Source: an uncultured Eubacteriales bacterium (GTDB lineage Bacteria; Bacillota; Clostridia; Christensenellales; Aristaeellaceae). Taken from it: a DNA stretch of 64,000 nucleotides. The notes beneath the pieces were generated by a model that was not told the origin of the DNA, made no database searches, and saw nothing but the letters and a program-made list of their open reading frames with translations. Below, in pieces: positions 17,804 through 25,879 of this stretch (position 1 is its first letter; each line of letters opens with the position of its first letter). The stretch is taken from positions 51,124 through 115,123 of the forward strand of contig CACZXF010000001.1 of assembly GCA_902785105.1 (NCBI GenBank), read 5' to 3'. The translations under genes and the position numbers were made by a program.

Positions 17804-17834
17804 CCGGCAGGACATCGCGTCCCGCCGGATTTTT
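17804..17834 (+). terminator. intrinsic terminator of metY
   Basis: CCGGCAGGAC pairs with GTCCCGCCGG (one mismatch) followed by ATTTTTC, about 50 nt after the metY stop. Confidence 0.8.
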
Positions 17835-17892
17835 CACGTGTAGATCTATGTCAACGCCCTTTGCCCCGGGCGATATGGGGCATGTTGTTCTA

Positions 17893-18132
17893 TCAGGTGA
17901 GGCTGGTCATCGTCCTGCCGCAGCGAGGGCAGAGGCCACTGCCGGTGGCACAGGTGGTGCCGCAGTTGGAGCACTGAGCCACAGCCTGACGGCGTCCATT
18001 GGTCGGTGCAGGCGGACAGGCGTAGACATTGCCGCTGGTCCCGTTGGTCGACGCGCCGCCCATCTCATCCACGCTCTCAAAGGCGCAGGAGGACTGAGGG
18101 AACAAAGGGAGACTGAAGAATTCATTTTTCAT
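17893..18132 (-). CDS. small zinc-ribbon protein next to attL
   Basis: 79 aa. The C-terminal half has CSNCGTTC and CPRCGR, a four-cysteine zinc-ribbon; the N-terminal half is unstructured and hydrophilic. The ATG at 18132 lies inside the left arm of the att palindrome. Before phage insertion it would have followed directly after the cysteine-rich gene now at 56385-57164. Function unknown. Confidence 0.6.
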   Translation of the reverse strand: MKNEFFSLPLFPQSSCAFESVDEMGGASTNGTSGNVYACPPAPTNGRRQAVAQCSNCGTTCATGSGLCPRCGRTMTSLT

Positions 18133-18151
18133 CTGATGCTTACCCTAAATT
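18124..18151. other. attL, left end of the prophage
   Basis: 18124-18148 is the inverted complement of 56385-56409 (23 of 25 identical), the host arm of the site. The 5-nt AAATT at 18147-18151 is present in direct orientation at 56382-56386 and is the likely crossover core. Phage DNA begins after it. Confidence 0.7.
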
Positions 18152-18188
18152 TCAACCCCAAAATCTCTTCATACAGGGTGAAAACACA

Positions 18189-18231
18189 AAAACGCGGGGA
18201 CTATGGTTCAGAGCCACAGTCCCCGCGTTTT
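18189..18231 (-). terminator. intrinsic terminator after the holin gene
   Basis: AAAACGCGGGGACT pairs with AGTCCCCGCGTTTT (14 bp), followed on the minus strand by TTTGTG; it closes the late operon just inside attL. Confidence 0.88.
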
Positions 18232-18235
18232 GTCC

Positions 18236-18664
18236 TTAGAGGTCGGGAGGTTTATCTTTTTCTTCCCGCATATCTTCGAGGTGTTTTCTGATGAAGGCCG
18301 GGAAGGGGACGCCCATCAGGTCGGCGTTTTCGAGGACGGAGATACCCTCATTGGCGATGTAATAGAACACCGTGGCGGTCTGAAAGACCATGGACGTATT
18401 GCCGATGGCTTTATCGAGCATGGTGGCCACCAGGACGATGAGCAGTATGAAGCCCTTGCGGGCGATGCCGGTGAAGCCCACCTTGCTGGAGAGGCCGCCG
18501 CCCTCGGTCTTCGGGGACTTGCCGGAGATGGCGACGAGAATGCCGGTCAGGTAGTCCACGGTCATCATCACGGCCAATATGGTCAGGGCGGTGGTCCACT
18601 CGCCGAAGAGTCCGGCGATGAAGCCGGTGACCAGGCAGACAGCTTTGATAATCTTATCCCACAT
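18236..18664 (-). CDS. phage holin, TcdE/Cph1 family (holin_4)
   Basis: 142 aa. Membrane segments at about 5-25, 28-45 (MMTVDYLTGILVA is the family hallmark), 70-86 and 95-108, then a charged cytoplasmic tail. Such holins form membrane lesions that let endolysin reach the wall at the end of infection. It is the last gene of the late operon, preceded by the endolysin and a 20-aa membrane peptide. Confidence 0.92.
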   Translation of the reverse strand: MWDKIIKAVCLVTGFIAGLFGEWTTALTILAVMMTVDYLTGILVAISGKSPKTEGGGLSSKVGFTGIARKGFILLIVLVATMLDKAIGNTSMVFQTATVFYYIANEGISVLENADLMGVPFPAFIRKHLEDMREEKDKPPDL

Positions 18665-18685
18665 TTATTCACGCCTCCTTTGTGT

Positions 18686-18748
18686 TTACTGTCGTTCCAT
18701 CTCCCGGAGGATCAGGATCACGACAATGATGGCTATGATGTGCTGCAT
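18686..18748 (-). CDS. 20-aa membrane peptide between endolysin and holin
   Basis: MQHIIAIIVVILILREMERQ: one hydrophobic helix with a charged tail. The ATG overlaps the endolysin stop as TGATG and has GGAGG 7 nt upstream. Position and topology suit a lysis accessory peptide (small holin or spanin-like), but there is no homology to prove it. Confidence 0.6.
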   Translation of the reverse strand: MQHIIAIIVVILILREMERQ

Positions 18749-19584
18749 CAAACATCCTCCTCCACCTCGGCATATCTGCCGCTGATCCAGCCCGTTTTGC
18801 CGTCGAAGGCGACGAGCTGCCAGCCGTTGGGATAGGTATAGCCCCACCAGTGAAGTCGGTGGACCTTGCGGGCGACGCCCATGCTGGGGTATTCCTTGCC
18901 GGGGCCCTGGCGGACGTGGGCGTCGCCGGTCAGGAGGACATAAGGCGGCTCGGGGAGGTCGTCGGCGGGTTCAGGCTCGGGTGGCTGCGGGGCGGCGTCC
19001 GGGTGCCACTGGTCGCGGACTTTGGCGCCCAGGGTGACGTTGGCGGCGGCGTGGTGGCTCTCACAGAGCAGGATGTCGCCGGGGAGAAGGCAGCAGCCGC
19101 CGGTCAGGTACTTTGAGGCGGTGAGGACCTGGAAGCCCGCTTTGGCGAACTCCGCGCGCATGTTCCGGCTGGTGCAGAGGGGAAGGTCTTGCAGCGCCCG
19201 GATGCCGTGGAGATGACCCGCGGCCCGGACGTTGGCGCTGACGCCGGCGGTGCAGTCCTCCTCGCAGGCGGTGACGATCTTCGACGGGTCGAAGCCCGCG
19301 GCCCTGAGCTGCTGCCAGTAGGTCGTCCGCTGGGACTGGTCATAGCCGATCCTGTCATTGAGCGCCGCGGCGATGGACAGCCGGGCGATGGTCAGCGCCA
19401 CGGCCTGATCGGGCCAGCGGAGGATCACCGTCCAGGGGCGATCGTACCAAGCCTTCAGCTCCCATTCATGGCCGGTCTGGTCGCCGGCCTTGCCGCCGTG
19501 GTATGCCTTGTTCTCATCGCTTCCAGAATTGGCGATGTAGTGAATCCCGGTCGAGTATATGTATCTATCGAAGTCGATAGCCAT
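18748..19584 (-). CDS. phage endolysin: NlpC/P60-like cysteine hydrolase with SH3 domain
   Basis: 278 aa. The GGKAGDQTGHE motif, RPWTVILRWP and ACEEDCTAGV (catalytic Cys region) with ESHHAAANV (His) are typical of clostridial phage NlpC/CHAP-like lysins. The last 65 residues (DAHVRQGPGKEYPSMGVARK, GKTGWISGRYAEV) form a bacterial SH3 wall-binding domain. The start at 19584 has AAGGTGGTG 8 nt upstream and overlaps the previous stop by one base; the longer frame lacks a site. It cleaves host peptidoglycan at lysis. Confidence 0.85.
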   Translation of the reverse strand: MAIDFDRYIYSTGIHYIANSGSDENKAYHGGKAGDQTGHEWELKAWYDRPWTVILRWPDQAVALTIARLSIAAALNDRIGYDQSQRTTYWQQLRAAGFDPSKIVTACEEDCTAGVSANVRAAGHLHGIRALQDLPLCTSRNMRAEFAKAGFQVLTASKYLTGGCCLLPGDILLCESHHAAANVTLGAKVRDQWHPDAAPQPPEPEPADDLPEPPYVLLTGDAHVRQGPGKEYPSMGVARKVHRLHWWGYTYPNGWQLVAFDGKTGWISGRYAEVEEDV

Positions 19585-20042
19585 TATGTCACCACCTTGT
19601 ATATCGGTCGGTTCATCGTTGCCGTGCGCTTGAAGAAGATCATGCTGATGCTCTTGCCTTTGTCGTCGTTGCAGCAGTACAGGCAGAGGTCTGCCCATTT
19701 TACTGCCGTCAGCTTTTGCCCGGTACAGGTGACGAGGTTTGTGCCGGTATTCGTCCCCGGCATCGCCGCGACGCACTGGTAGATGTGCGCCAGCTCCGGG
19801 GTCTGGATCACCGCGGCCATTCCGATGTGGCAGCGCTTGATGGCGTCAAAGCCCTGCTTGGCATGGTCGGCGATGTAATCACAATGGCCGCCGTTAAAGT
19901 GTCTGAACAGCTCCGCGCTGTTCTCCCTGTCTACGATGGTCTGGCCCTTGACGGCCCTGCTCCGCTCGTAAAGGGGCACGCTCAGGGCAATGTCGGGGAT
20001 GTAAAGGAAGCCCGCGTCACCGTAAACGTGCGGTTTTTTCAC
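19584..20042 (-). CDS. sortase-like phage protein
   Basis: 152 aa. The arrangement IADHAKQGFD (His60), DLCLYCC (Cys124) and FFKR (Arg139) matches the His-Cys-Arg order and spacing of sortases, where the Cys ends a TLxTC strand and the Arg is about 12-15 residues later. VPLYERSRA and the IVDRENSAELF region resemble similar short proteins in other Clostridia phages. No signal peptide. It overlaps the sigma factor gene by 26 nt and is followed by the endolysin. Fold assignment is my inference. Confidence 0.55.
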   Translation of the reverse strand: MKKPHVYGDAGFLYIPDIALSVPLYERSRAVKGQTIVDRENSAELFRHFNGGHCDYIADHAKQGFDAIKRCHIGMAAVIQTPELAHIYQCVAAMPGTNTGTNLVTCTGQKLTAVKWADLCLYCCNDDKGKSISMIFFKRTATMNRPIYKVVT

Positions 20043-20748
20043 CGCTGCTCACCTCCTGTTGTCTTTCACGCTGTTCAATGCGCCAGAGCGCCGCCGCCTC
20101 GGTGACGCTCGTCCGGTCGCTCATGAAGGCCCTGACGCCCTTGTGGGCGTGGAAGCGGGTCCGCTCATCCAGATCGGCGAAGGCGCGGAGACGGCGGTCG
20201 CGGGCGAGGCTGGCCAGGGCGCGGCCATGGAGCTGAAGCGCCCTGGCGGGGGTGATGCTCATGGCGCTGGCAGCCTCGGACAGGGAGCAGCCCGAGAGGT
20301 CGCGGAGCTCCACAAGCTGCCGCAGGCGCGGGTCGGCAAGCTGGTCAATGGCCTGGCGAACGCAGGCGCAGGTCTCCTCGCGCATCAGCGCCTCGTCCAA
20401 TTCGGGCATGGTGTCGTCGGGAAGCATTTCGCCCAGCGTGGCGCTGTTGGCCTTGTGCGAAATCAAAGGCGCATCCATCGAAGCGGCAAGCGAATGGGGA
20501 TTTTTCAGTTCCCCATTTCGGATTCCGAGGGCGCTGTAGATTTCGCGCAGGATGCAGGCCTTAACGTGCATCATCCAGGTGCGGGGCGTATTTTCGTCAT
20601 AGGTATTGTAGGCGTTCACCAGCCCGATAAAGCCCACCTGGACCAGATCCTCCACGTCCACAGCGCGATCCGTCCTGCAATAATCGCGGTAACGATTGGC
20701 GATGCTACAGATGAAGCCCTTGTAATCCTGGTAAAGCTGCTCATACAT
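20017..20748 (-). CDS. phage sigma-70 family sigma factor
   Basis: 243 aa. Region 2 is at about 10-85 (IANRYRDYC, DVEDLVQVGFIGLVNAYNTYD), region 4 helix-turn-helix at about 145-180 (RQLVELRDLSGCSLSEAASAMSITPARALQLHGRAL in parts). A further basic C-terminal 60 residues are unusual. It sits inside the late operon before the lysis genes, so it may act on phage or host late promoters. GGAGG precedes the ATG. Confidence 0.82.
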   Translation of the reverse strand: MYEQLYQDYKGFICSIANRYRDYCRTDRAVDVEDLVQVGFIGLVNAYNTYDENTPRTWMMHVKACILREIYSALGIRNGELKNPHSLAASMDAPLISHKANSATLGEMLPDDTMPELDEALMREETCACVRQAIDQLADPRLRQLVELRDLSGCSLSEAASAMSITPARALQLHGRALASLARDRRLRAFADLDERTRFHAHKGVRAFMSDRTSVTEAAALWRIEQRERQQEVSSGEKTARLR

Positions 20749-20760
20749 TCCCGGCCTCCG

Positions 20761-21393
20761 CTATTCCAGCCGCTCGCAGATGAAGCGGCCGTAATCGGCA
20801 TTTCGCCACTGCCCCAGCCCGTGATACGCGCCGTATTCCAGCGCCGCCTCGACGGCCTCCCAGTCCAAAGGATCGCCCTTAATGTTGGCTGAGCGCTTCG
20901 GCGGGAGCAGTGTGAGCTCGATTTCCACGCTCCAGGGGTCATCGACCTGCTCCGACGCGGCCAGGCTGACCTTTTCTCCCTTGGGGCCCTGGCTTCGCAG
21001 GGGACGCTCCAGGATGTCGTCCTCCATCATGATGGGCTTGCCGTCCCGCAGCAGCGGGATGAAGCGCGGCTCCACAAACAGCATCAGATCCACTTTCGAC
21101 TTGTAGCCCGCGATCTTATACTGCCCGGAGAGCGCGTAAAGCGCCGCCTTGAAAAAGCCCTTGACCTGATACCCCATGACGCACAGCCGGTTCTGCCTGT
21201 CCCGATTGAAAACGGTCAGGCCCCGGTCGTTGAGGTCAAAGGGCATTTCAGCTTCCTCCTCCGCAAGCTCAGACATGGGCGCCTTCTGGGAGATATAAAT
21301 GGTGCGCAGCTCCTTGCTCGCCGGCAGACTGCCGAGAATAGGAGTCAGGCCACTCAGCCTGTAAACGCGGGATTCCGCTATCAGTTTTCCCAT
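20761..21393 (-). CDS. uncharacterised phage protein with RAMP-like features
   Basis: 210 aa, a conserved type in Clostridia phages but without known function. YQVKGFFKAALYAL (about 75-88) resembles the G-S-LKG-alR segment of Cas7/Csm3-type RAMP proteins, and the C-terminal GLGQWRNADYGRF (192-204) has the spacing of a RAMP glycine-rich loop (GxGxxR...GRF). No Cas genes are nearby. The fold is inferred from two motifs only. It is the next gene after a BRO-like gene and precedes the sigma factor. Confidence 0.5.
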   Translation of the reverse strand: MGKLIAESRVYRLSGLTPILGSLPASKELRTIYISQKAPMSELAEEEAEMPFDLNDRGLTVFNRDRQNRLCVMGYQVKGFFKAALYALSGQYKIAGYKSKVDLMLFVEPRFIPLLRDGKPIMMEDDILERPLRSQGPKGEKVSLAASEQVDDPWSVEIELTLLPPKRSANIKGDPLDWEAVEAALEYGAYHGLGQWRNADYGRFICERLE

Positions 21394-21506
21394 GATGATT
21401 CGCCTCTCTGTTCATTGGTGGTGCATAGATTCACTGTTACGCAGCTCAACTGTGCCCGACGCGACCGTGCTTTTACATTGCAATACATTGGAATGCGCGT
21501 ATATCC

Positions 21507-21854
21507 TCATTTCGGCAGCGGAAGCGCTTCCATCAGCCTGTGCCTCGGAATCCTTCCCCCGTAGCGCAGAACCAGCCGTTCGACGCCATGCCGATTGATG
21601 TAACAATAGCGCTTGTCATAACAGTCCTTCCCGCTCTTTGTCTTCTTGAGCGTCCAGTCATATCTCTTGTCCCCGGCGTCTATCAACGCCGACGCCGCAT
21701 GGCGCAAGTTTACATCCCAGGGCATCCCCAGGGCGTCGAATACGTCCCGAAGACGGTAGAATGCCGCGCCGTCGATCTCGGCGCAGCGCAGCTCGCCCAG
21801 ACGCTTTAAGACGTCCGCGTCGGTGGCCGTGACGGGGCCGGTTCTTCCGCTCAT
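21507..21854 (-). CDS. BRO-N/antirepressor-like small protein
   Basis: 115 aa. FYRLRDVFDALGMPWDVNLRHA (in parts), YINRHGVERLVLR and IPRHRLMEAL follow the order of BRO-N/ANT antirepressor domains (replacement of the usual RDVAxALGY ... YINESGLY). Such domains bind DNA in phage regulators. GGGAGG lies 7 nt before the ATG. The 113 nt after it hold a 32-codon frame with an ATGA overlap that I do not consider proven. Confidence 0.6.
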   Translation of the reverse strand: MSGRTGPVTATDADVLKRLGELRCAEIDGAAFYRLRDVFDALGMPWDVNLRHAASALIDAGDKRYDWTLKKTKSGKDCYDKRYCYINRHGVERLVLRYGGRIPRHRLMEALPLPK

Positions 21855-21883
21855 GTCATCGCCTCCCTTTAATTTCCGCTGTT

Positions 21884-24800
21884 CTAAGGCATGACTGTTA
21901 TATTGAATGCACTCTTTATCACTCTGTTTTTTATGGGGTCTTCAATGGTAACCGGTATGACCTGAATTCGATTCTCTGCTGTTTCTCCGTAAAACATTCT
22001 CCAGGCGATGCTGGCGACATTCGACCAACCGGCATACTCATTGTTGTAAGGCCCAATGCTGTTGCTCCTATAGACTCCAGAAATTTCATAATCTGTGTAG
22101 TATACGGTTTTATCATCTGTTGTCTTTTGGCTGGTGAGCTTATACGTTTTATTCAACTCTCTGCGGCCATCATCATAGATGTCGAACTGATACATTTCAG
22201 CATTATTGAAAGCAGAACAGGCAACCACAGAAATGCTCCTCATTGACCATCCATCATAAAAGAAATAGGCCAAATACCCATTTTCAATTACGAACTCTTT
22301 GGCAATGACAATATTGCTATAAGCATCGTCAGTCTTCCACCAGTTATTCATCCAATATATGAATGATGTTCCAACCTCCAAATTATCATGAAACTGTATC
22401 CCGGCATTGGCCCAGCTCGCCTTCTTTGGCAGAGTCAGCATTTTCATGGGCACATTTCCCCAAACGGCTCCATGCCTGTCATAACCTGTTACAACCATGC
22501 CGGAATAATCAATATCCCCTCCATCCTGATATGTGAGCTTATTCGGCGGTGTGGTGACGTCGATATGCACCGGATAGGGATTCGCTTTGATGGTTATTTC
22601 AAACGATGCTGTTATCTGCTGCGATGTTTTCAGGCCGACACACAGCAGGTTGACCACATCTGTTTTATCCTTATACGCGATTTTAGGCAGTTCCAGAGCC
22701 TCTATGGGAACTATGCCATTCGGATAAATTCCCCCATTCGTGCATGGATTGCCGTCCGCGTCATAAAGGGTGACCACCATGCCGGTATAATCGATCTGGT
22801 CGCCATCGTAATATTCCAATTTCTTCGGCAGCGCGGTCACGGTCATTCTGGCGGGCGCATTGGGGTCCATGTTGATATAAAGCTCAAAATGGTCCTCGAA
22901 GGTCTGGTTGGTGCCGGGCACATTCCACTGTACGGGTATTTTTTCAACTCCATCCACCACATCCCCATAGATCATCGTCCAAGCCGTGGGCGCCACCGGG
23001 TCGCCGCTGCTCATGGGCGTGACGTGGGCCGTCCAGGGGCCGTCGTAAATGATGTCATCGTAGACGATGGCCTCGCCGCCGGAGGAATACCACACCGTCT
23101 TTTTCCTGTAGGTATAGCTGTGCCGGGGATGATAGGTACCGTGCTCAGCGACCTCACCGTTTACCTTTGTTTCGGTGTACTCGATGATCGCGTCCGGGCT
23201 GTCCGCTGCCATGATATAGCGAAAAAAGCCATGGAAAGTCCCGTCCGGATTCTTTCTGGCATTGGCGGTCAGCAGCCCGCCCGTGATTTGATATTCATAT
23301 TTGTATCGATAATCCGGTCGGTAATTATGGGCAACAGGGTCGATGATCCTGCAACAGTAGGTTCCCGAAATGACCGGAGCAACCGACGGCAGTATGTTCA
23401 GATCGGATTCCCTGATGCCGCCCTCCGTCTTCCTGATATCCGTCTTTTTCTCCGGCAGGGTCAGATAGCGCAGAGGGATGTAGCCATCCTGAAACAGACC
23501 GCCCTGGGTCCACGGTTCCCCCCTGTTATCGATGGCGCGGACCAACATGCCGGTATAGTTGATATTCATATCGTTCATGTAGGCCAGCCGGTCAGGCGGC
23601 TTGACGATCTTGATCCTGACGGGTACGAGGGGGACGTACTGGACCACGGCGTCGCCGGTGCCGGTGGTGCGGGGGGTGGTGGGGGTGTATTCCACATAGC
23701 GGCCGCCCTCGGTCCAGCCGATGATGGGGTTCTCCATGTCGTAGGGCTCGCCATCGGGGAGGACCATCTGAGTCCTTCCCAGGAGGAGGTCGCCGTAGCG
23801 GTAGCTGATGGTCAGCTTGCCGGAGGGGACCTTTTCCAGGTTGGAGCTGATGGTGAGCGTGGCGCTGGCCTGGAGGCCGAAGCGGAAGTCACAGGACTGG
23901 ATGTAGCCGGTGTAAATGGTGTCCTCGTCGGCGTAGACGCGGACCTTCTGGCCGGGGTAATATTGGGCGTTGTTGATGACGTCCATGCGGATCTCGCCCC
24001 GCCGGAAGTATGCGGCGGAGAGCCAGCCGATGACCTGCCGGGAGGATTCGCCGATGAGCGTCACGCCGTCGATGCTGACCTGCCGGCCCGGCAGCTCCGG
24101 GGACTCGTCGTTCTCGAAGAGCAGGTCCACGGGATTGTACCACCAGGTCACGCCCTGATCGTCCACGGAGGACTCCCACTGGATGACCTGGACGGGCTCG
24201 TCGCCGGGCTCCATGCCCTCCTCCGGCTGCGGGGTGGGGTCAACGTTGGTGAAGTTCTCATAGCCCGTCACGGCCACGGAGCGCATCAGCTCCCGGATGG
24301 TCACGGAGGGCTTTATGAACGTGTCGGAGATGGGGATCAGCGCCCCCTTGGCGTAGTAGGCCGTCGCATCCACGTCCGGGGCGGGGATGAATTGCAGCGC
24401 CTCGGAAAAGCACTGCCGCACCACGGCCCCCACCGTCACGCACAGCCATTGCAGCCGCTCCCGGGCCGTCTGCTCCGGGCAGAAGCCGGTGACGGTGATG
24501 TCATTGAAATAGGGGTCAACGTCGATGTCAAAGGTGTACAGATAACCCGAGGCGGGAATCCTGAAAAGCCACTCGATAAACTGCGGCACCTTCACATTCT
24601 GAAACATCTCCGCGGGCAGCTTCCACCGGTCCATCAGCGTCAGGTATGACTGCGCCACGATGCGGACGCACTGCTTACTCACCCGCTCCGCCTTCGTGAT
24701 GGTGTAGTCCGCCCAGAGCTGGTCCATGTCGTCCTTCAATATCGCCTCGCTGCCGGCCTCAATGCTGTCCTCCGTGATGATGTCCGCCCGGAACTCGTTC

Positions 24801-24901
24801 ACCGGCAGACTGGAGAGCGTCAGGTCCACCTCCGGGGCGAAGGAAATGGATTTTAATTGACGGTAGGGGTCTGGGGAGGCGGCGGGAATGATGATGTACA
24901 T
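21884..24901 (-). CDS. tail tip protein with three Ig-like (Big_3-type) repeats
   Basis: 1005 aa. The first 400 residues resemble siphovirus tail-tip/baseplate hub proteins. From about 425 come three copies of a module with P-x-KL-x-Y-x-[DG]-IDYTGM-VV (about 425-485, 680-745, 775-825), each ending in LxLP, which match bacterial Ig-like folds used in carbohydrate or cell-surface contact. The C-terminal 180 residues are unique and may be the receptor-binding part. It follows the GT2 gene. Base composition is more AT-rich in its C-terminal third (21.9-23.5 kb) than in its neighbours, suggesting recent exchange of the receptor-binding part. Confidence 0.75.
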   Translation of the reverse strand: MYIIIPAASPDPYRQLKSISFAPEVDLTLSSLPVNEFRADIITEDSIEAGSEAILKDDMDQLWADYTITKAERVSKQCVRIVAQSYLTLMDRWKLPAEMFQNVKVPQFIEWLFRIPASGYLYTFDIDVDPYFNDITVTGFCPEQTARERLQWLCVTVGAVVRQCFSEALQFIPAPDVDATAYYAKGALIPISDTFIKPSVTIRELMRSVAVTGYENFTNVDPTPQPEEGMEPGDEPVQVIQWESSVDDQGVTWWYNPVDLLFENDESPELPGRQVSIDGVTLIGESSRQVIGWLSAAYFRRGEIRMDVINNAQYYPGQKVRVYADEDTIYTGYIQSCDFRFGLQASATLTISSNLEKVPSGKLTISYRYGDLLLGRTQMVLPDGEPYDMENPIIGWTEGGRYVEYTPTTPRTTGTGDAVVQYVPLVPVRIKIVKPPDRLAYMNDMNINYTGMLVRAIDNRGEPWTQGGLFQDGYIPLRYLTLPEKKTDIRKTEGGIRESDLNILPSVAPVISGTYCCRIIDPVAHNYRPDYRYKYEYQITGGLLTANARKNPDGTFHGFFRYIMAADSPDAIIEYTETKVNGEVAEHGTYHPRHSYTYRKKTVWYSSGGEAIVYDDIIYDGPWTAHVTPMSSGDPVAPTAWTMIYGDVVDGVEKIPVQWNVPGTNQTFEDHFELYINMDPNAPARMTVTALPKKLEYYDGDQIDYTGMVVTLYDADGNPCTNGGIYPNGIVPIEALELPKIAYKDKTDVVNLLCVGLKTSQQITASFEITIKANPYPVHIDVTTPPNKLTYQDGGDIDYSGMVVTGYDRHGAVWGNVPMKMLTLPKKASWANAGIQFHDNLEVGTSFIYWMNNWWKTDDAYSNIVIAKEFVIENGYLAYFFYDGWSMRSISVVACSAFNNAEMYQFDIYDDGRRELNKTYKLTSQKTTDDKTVYYTDYEISGVYRSNSIGPYNNEYAGWSNVASIAWRMFYGETAENRIQVIPVTIEDPIKNRVIKSAFNITVMP

Positions 24902-24910
24902 AGCGCCCTC

Positions 24911-25879
24911 CTACAGCCTGTAGTCGTTGAGCCAGTCCCCGAAGCTCCGGTTGGGCGGCGGGAGGAGGTTTCGGACGTAGTTGTTCGATACCACGCCCAG
25001 CGCTCTCGCGTGTTCGGCGCGGTCGCAGGCGGCATAAAGCCCCGCGTATTTCGCCAGCAGCCGGCGCAGCAGGGCCTCGGTATAGCCCCGCTGGCCGGCG
25101 CTCTGAGCCTCCGCCCATTGGGACTGCGTGGTCATGTAATAGGCCTCGTAGAGCGTCAGCAGGGCCACGTTCCGCGCATCGGCCTCCCGCCTCCGGTTCA
25201 GCAGCTCGTCGATCAGCAGCTCGTCGCTCTTCAGCTTCATGTCGAACCGCGTGATGAAATAGTCGCTGCTGCGGCTGATGCTGGCCGGGTTGTGCTTCCA
25301 CAGGTATATGGCCTTGTCGCAATAGCTCTTCTTCGCCGCCAGCCGGATCGCCAGCCCCACAAAGTAGGTGTCCCCAAAGCAATACTGGGAATCCGCGTAG
25401 CGGATGCCGTTTTCGTCCAGCCAGGCCCGGTTGAAGATTTTGCCGTGGATGCAGAACAGATCGCGGGGATGCTCCTGAAAGAAGCTCCTGCCCGCCCTGT
25501 TCTTCAGTTCCTCGGCGAAATTATAGGAGAACAGCTCCGTGTCCGGGGCCTTTCGGATGCCGGACAGTATGTAATAGAGGGCGAAGGCGTCGGTGAACAT
25601 GTCATCCGCGTCGCAGAGCATCACAAAATCCGCGCTTGCGTGGCGCAGCAGGGCGTTTCGCGTGGCGGAGATGCCCCCGTGGGGCAGCTTGACATAGCGG
25701 CAGGAAAAGGGCCACGCGCTCAGGAAATCTTCGGACAGCAGCACCTCCGAGCCATCGTTGGCGATGATGACGCCCATATCCTCAAAATCAACGCCCTGCT
25801 GCAGCGCGATGGAGCTCAACAGCCTGCGCACAACGGATTCAGGCTCTTTGTATTGGGCCACGAGGATCTGCAATGTCAT
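24911..25879 (-). CDS. GT2 family glycosyltransferase in the tail module
   Basis: 322 aa from the ATG at 25879, which overlaps the upstream stop (TGATG). ILVAQYKEPESVVRRLLSSI, ANDGS, GGISATRNALL and CDADDMF (DxD metal/nucleotide-sugar motif) define a GT-A family 2 enzyme. It lies between two tail-tip genes, so it may glycosylate a tail fibre or act on host surface glycans; both are inference. No membrane segment. Confidence 0.88.
   Translation of the reverse strand: MTLQILVAQYKEPESVVRRLLSSIALQQGVDFEDMGVIIANDGSEVLLSEDFLSAWPFSCRYVKLPHGGISATRNALLRHASADFVMLCDADDMFTDAFALYYILSGIRKAPDTELFSYNFAEELKNRAGRSFFQEHPRDLFCIHGKIFNRAWLDENGIRYADSQYCFGDTYFVGLAIRLAAKKSYCDKAIYLWKHNPASISRSSDYFITRFDMKLKSDELLIDELLNRRREADARNVALLTLYEAYYMTTQSQWAEAQSAGQRGYTEALLRRLLAKYAGLYAACDRAEHARALGVVSNNYVRNLLPPPNRSFGDWLNDYRL

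Noticed and set aside
21412-21506. 32-codon minus-strand frame after the BRO-like gene
   Set aside because: ATGA overlap is suggestive, but no ribosome site and no motif; not annotated as a gene.
22388-24649. 753-aa plus-strand frame opposite the Ig-repeat tail protein
   Set aside because: An antisense shadow without domains; the minus-strand gene has clear Ig repeats.
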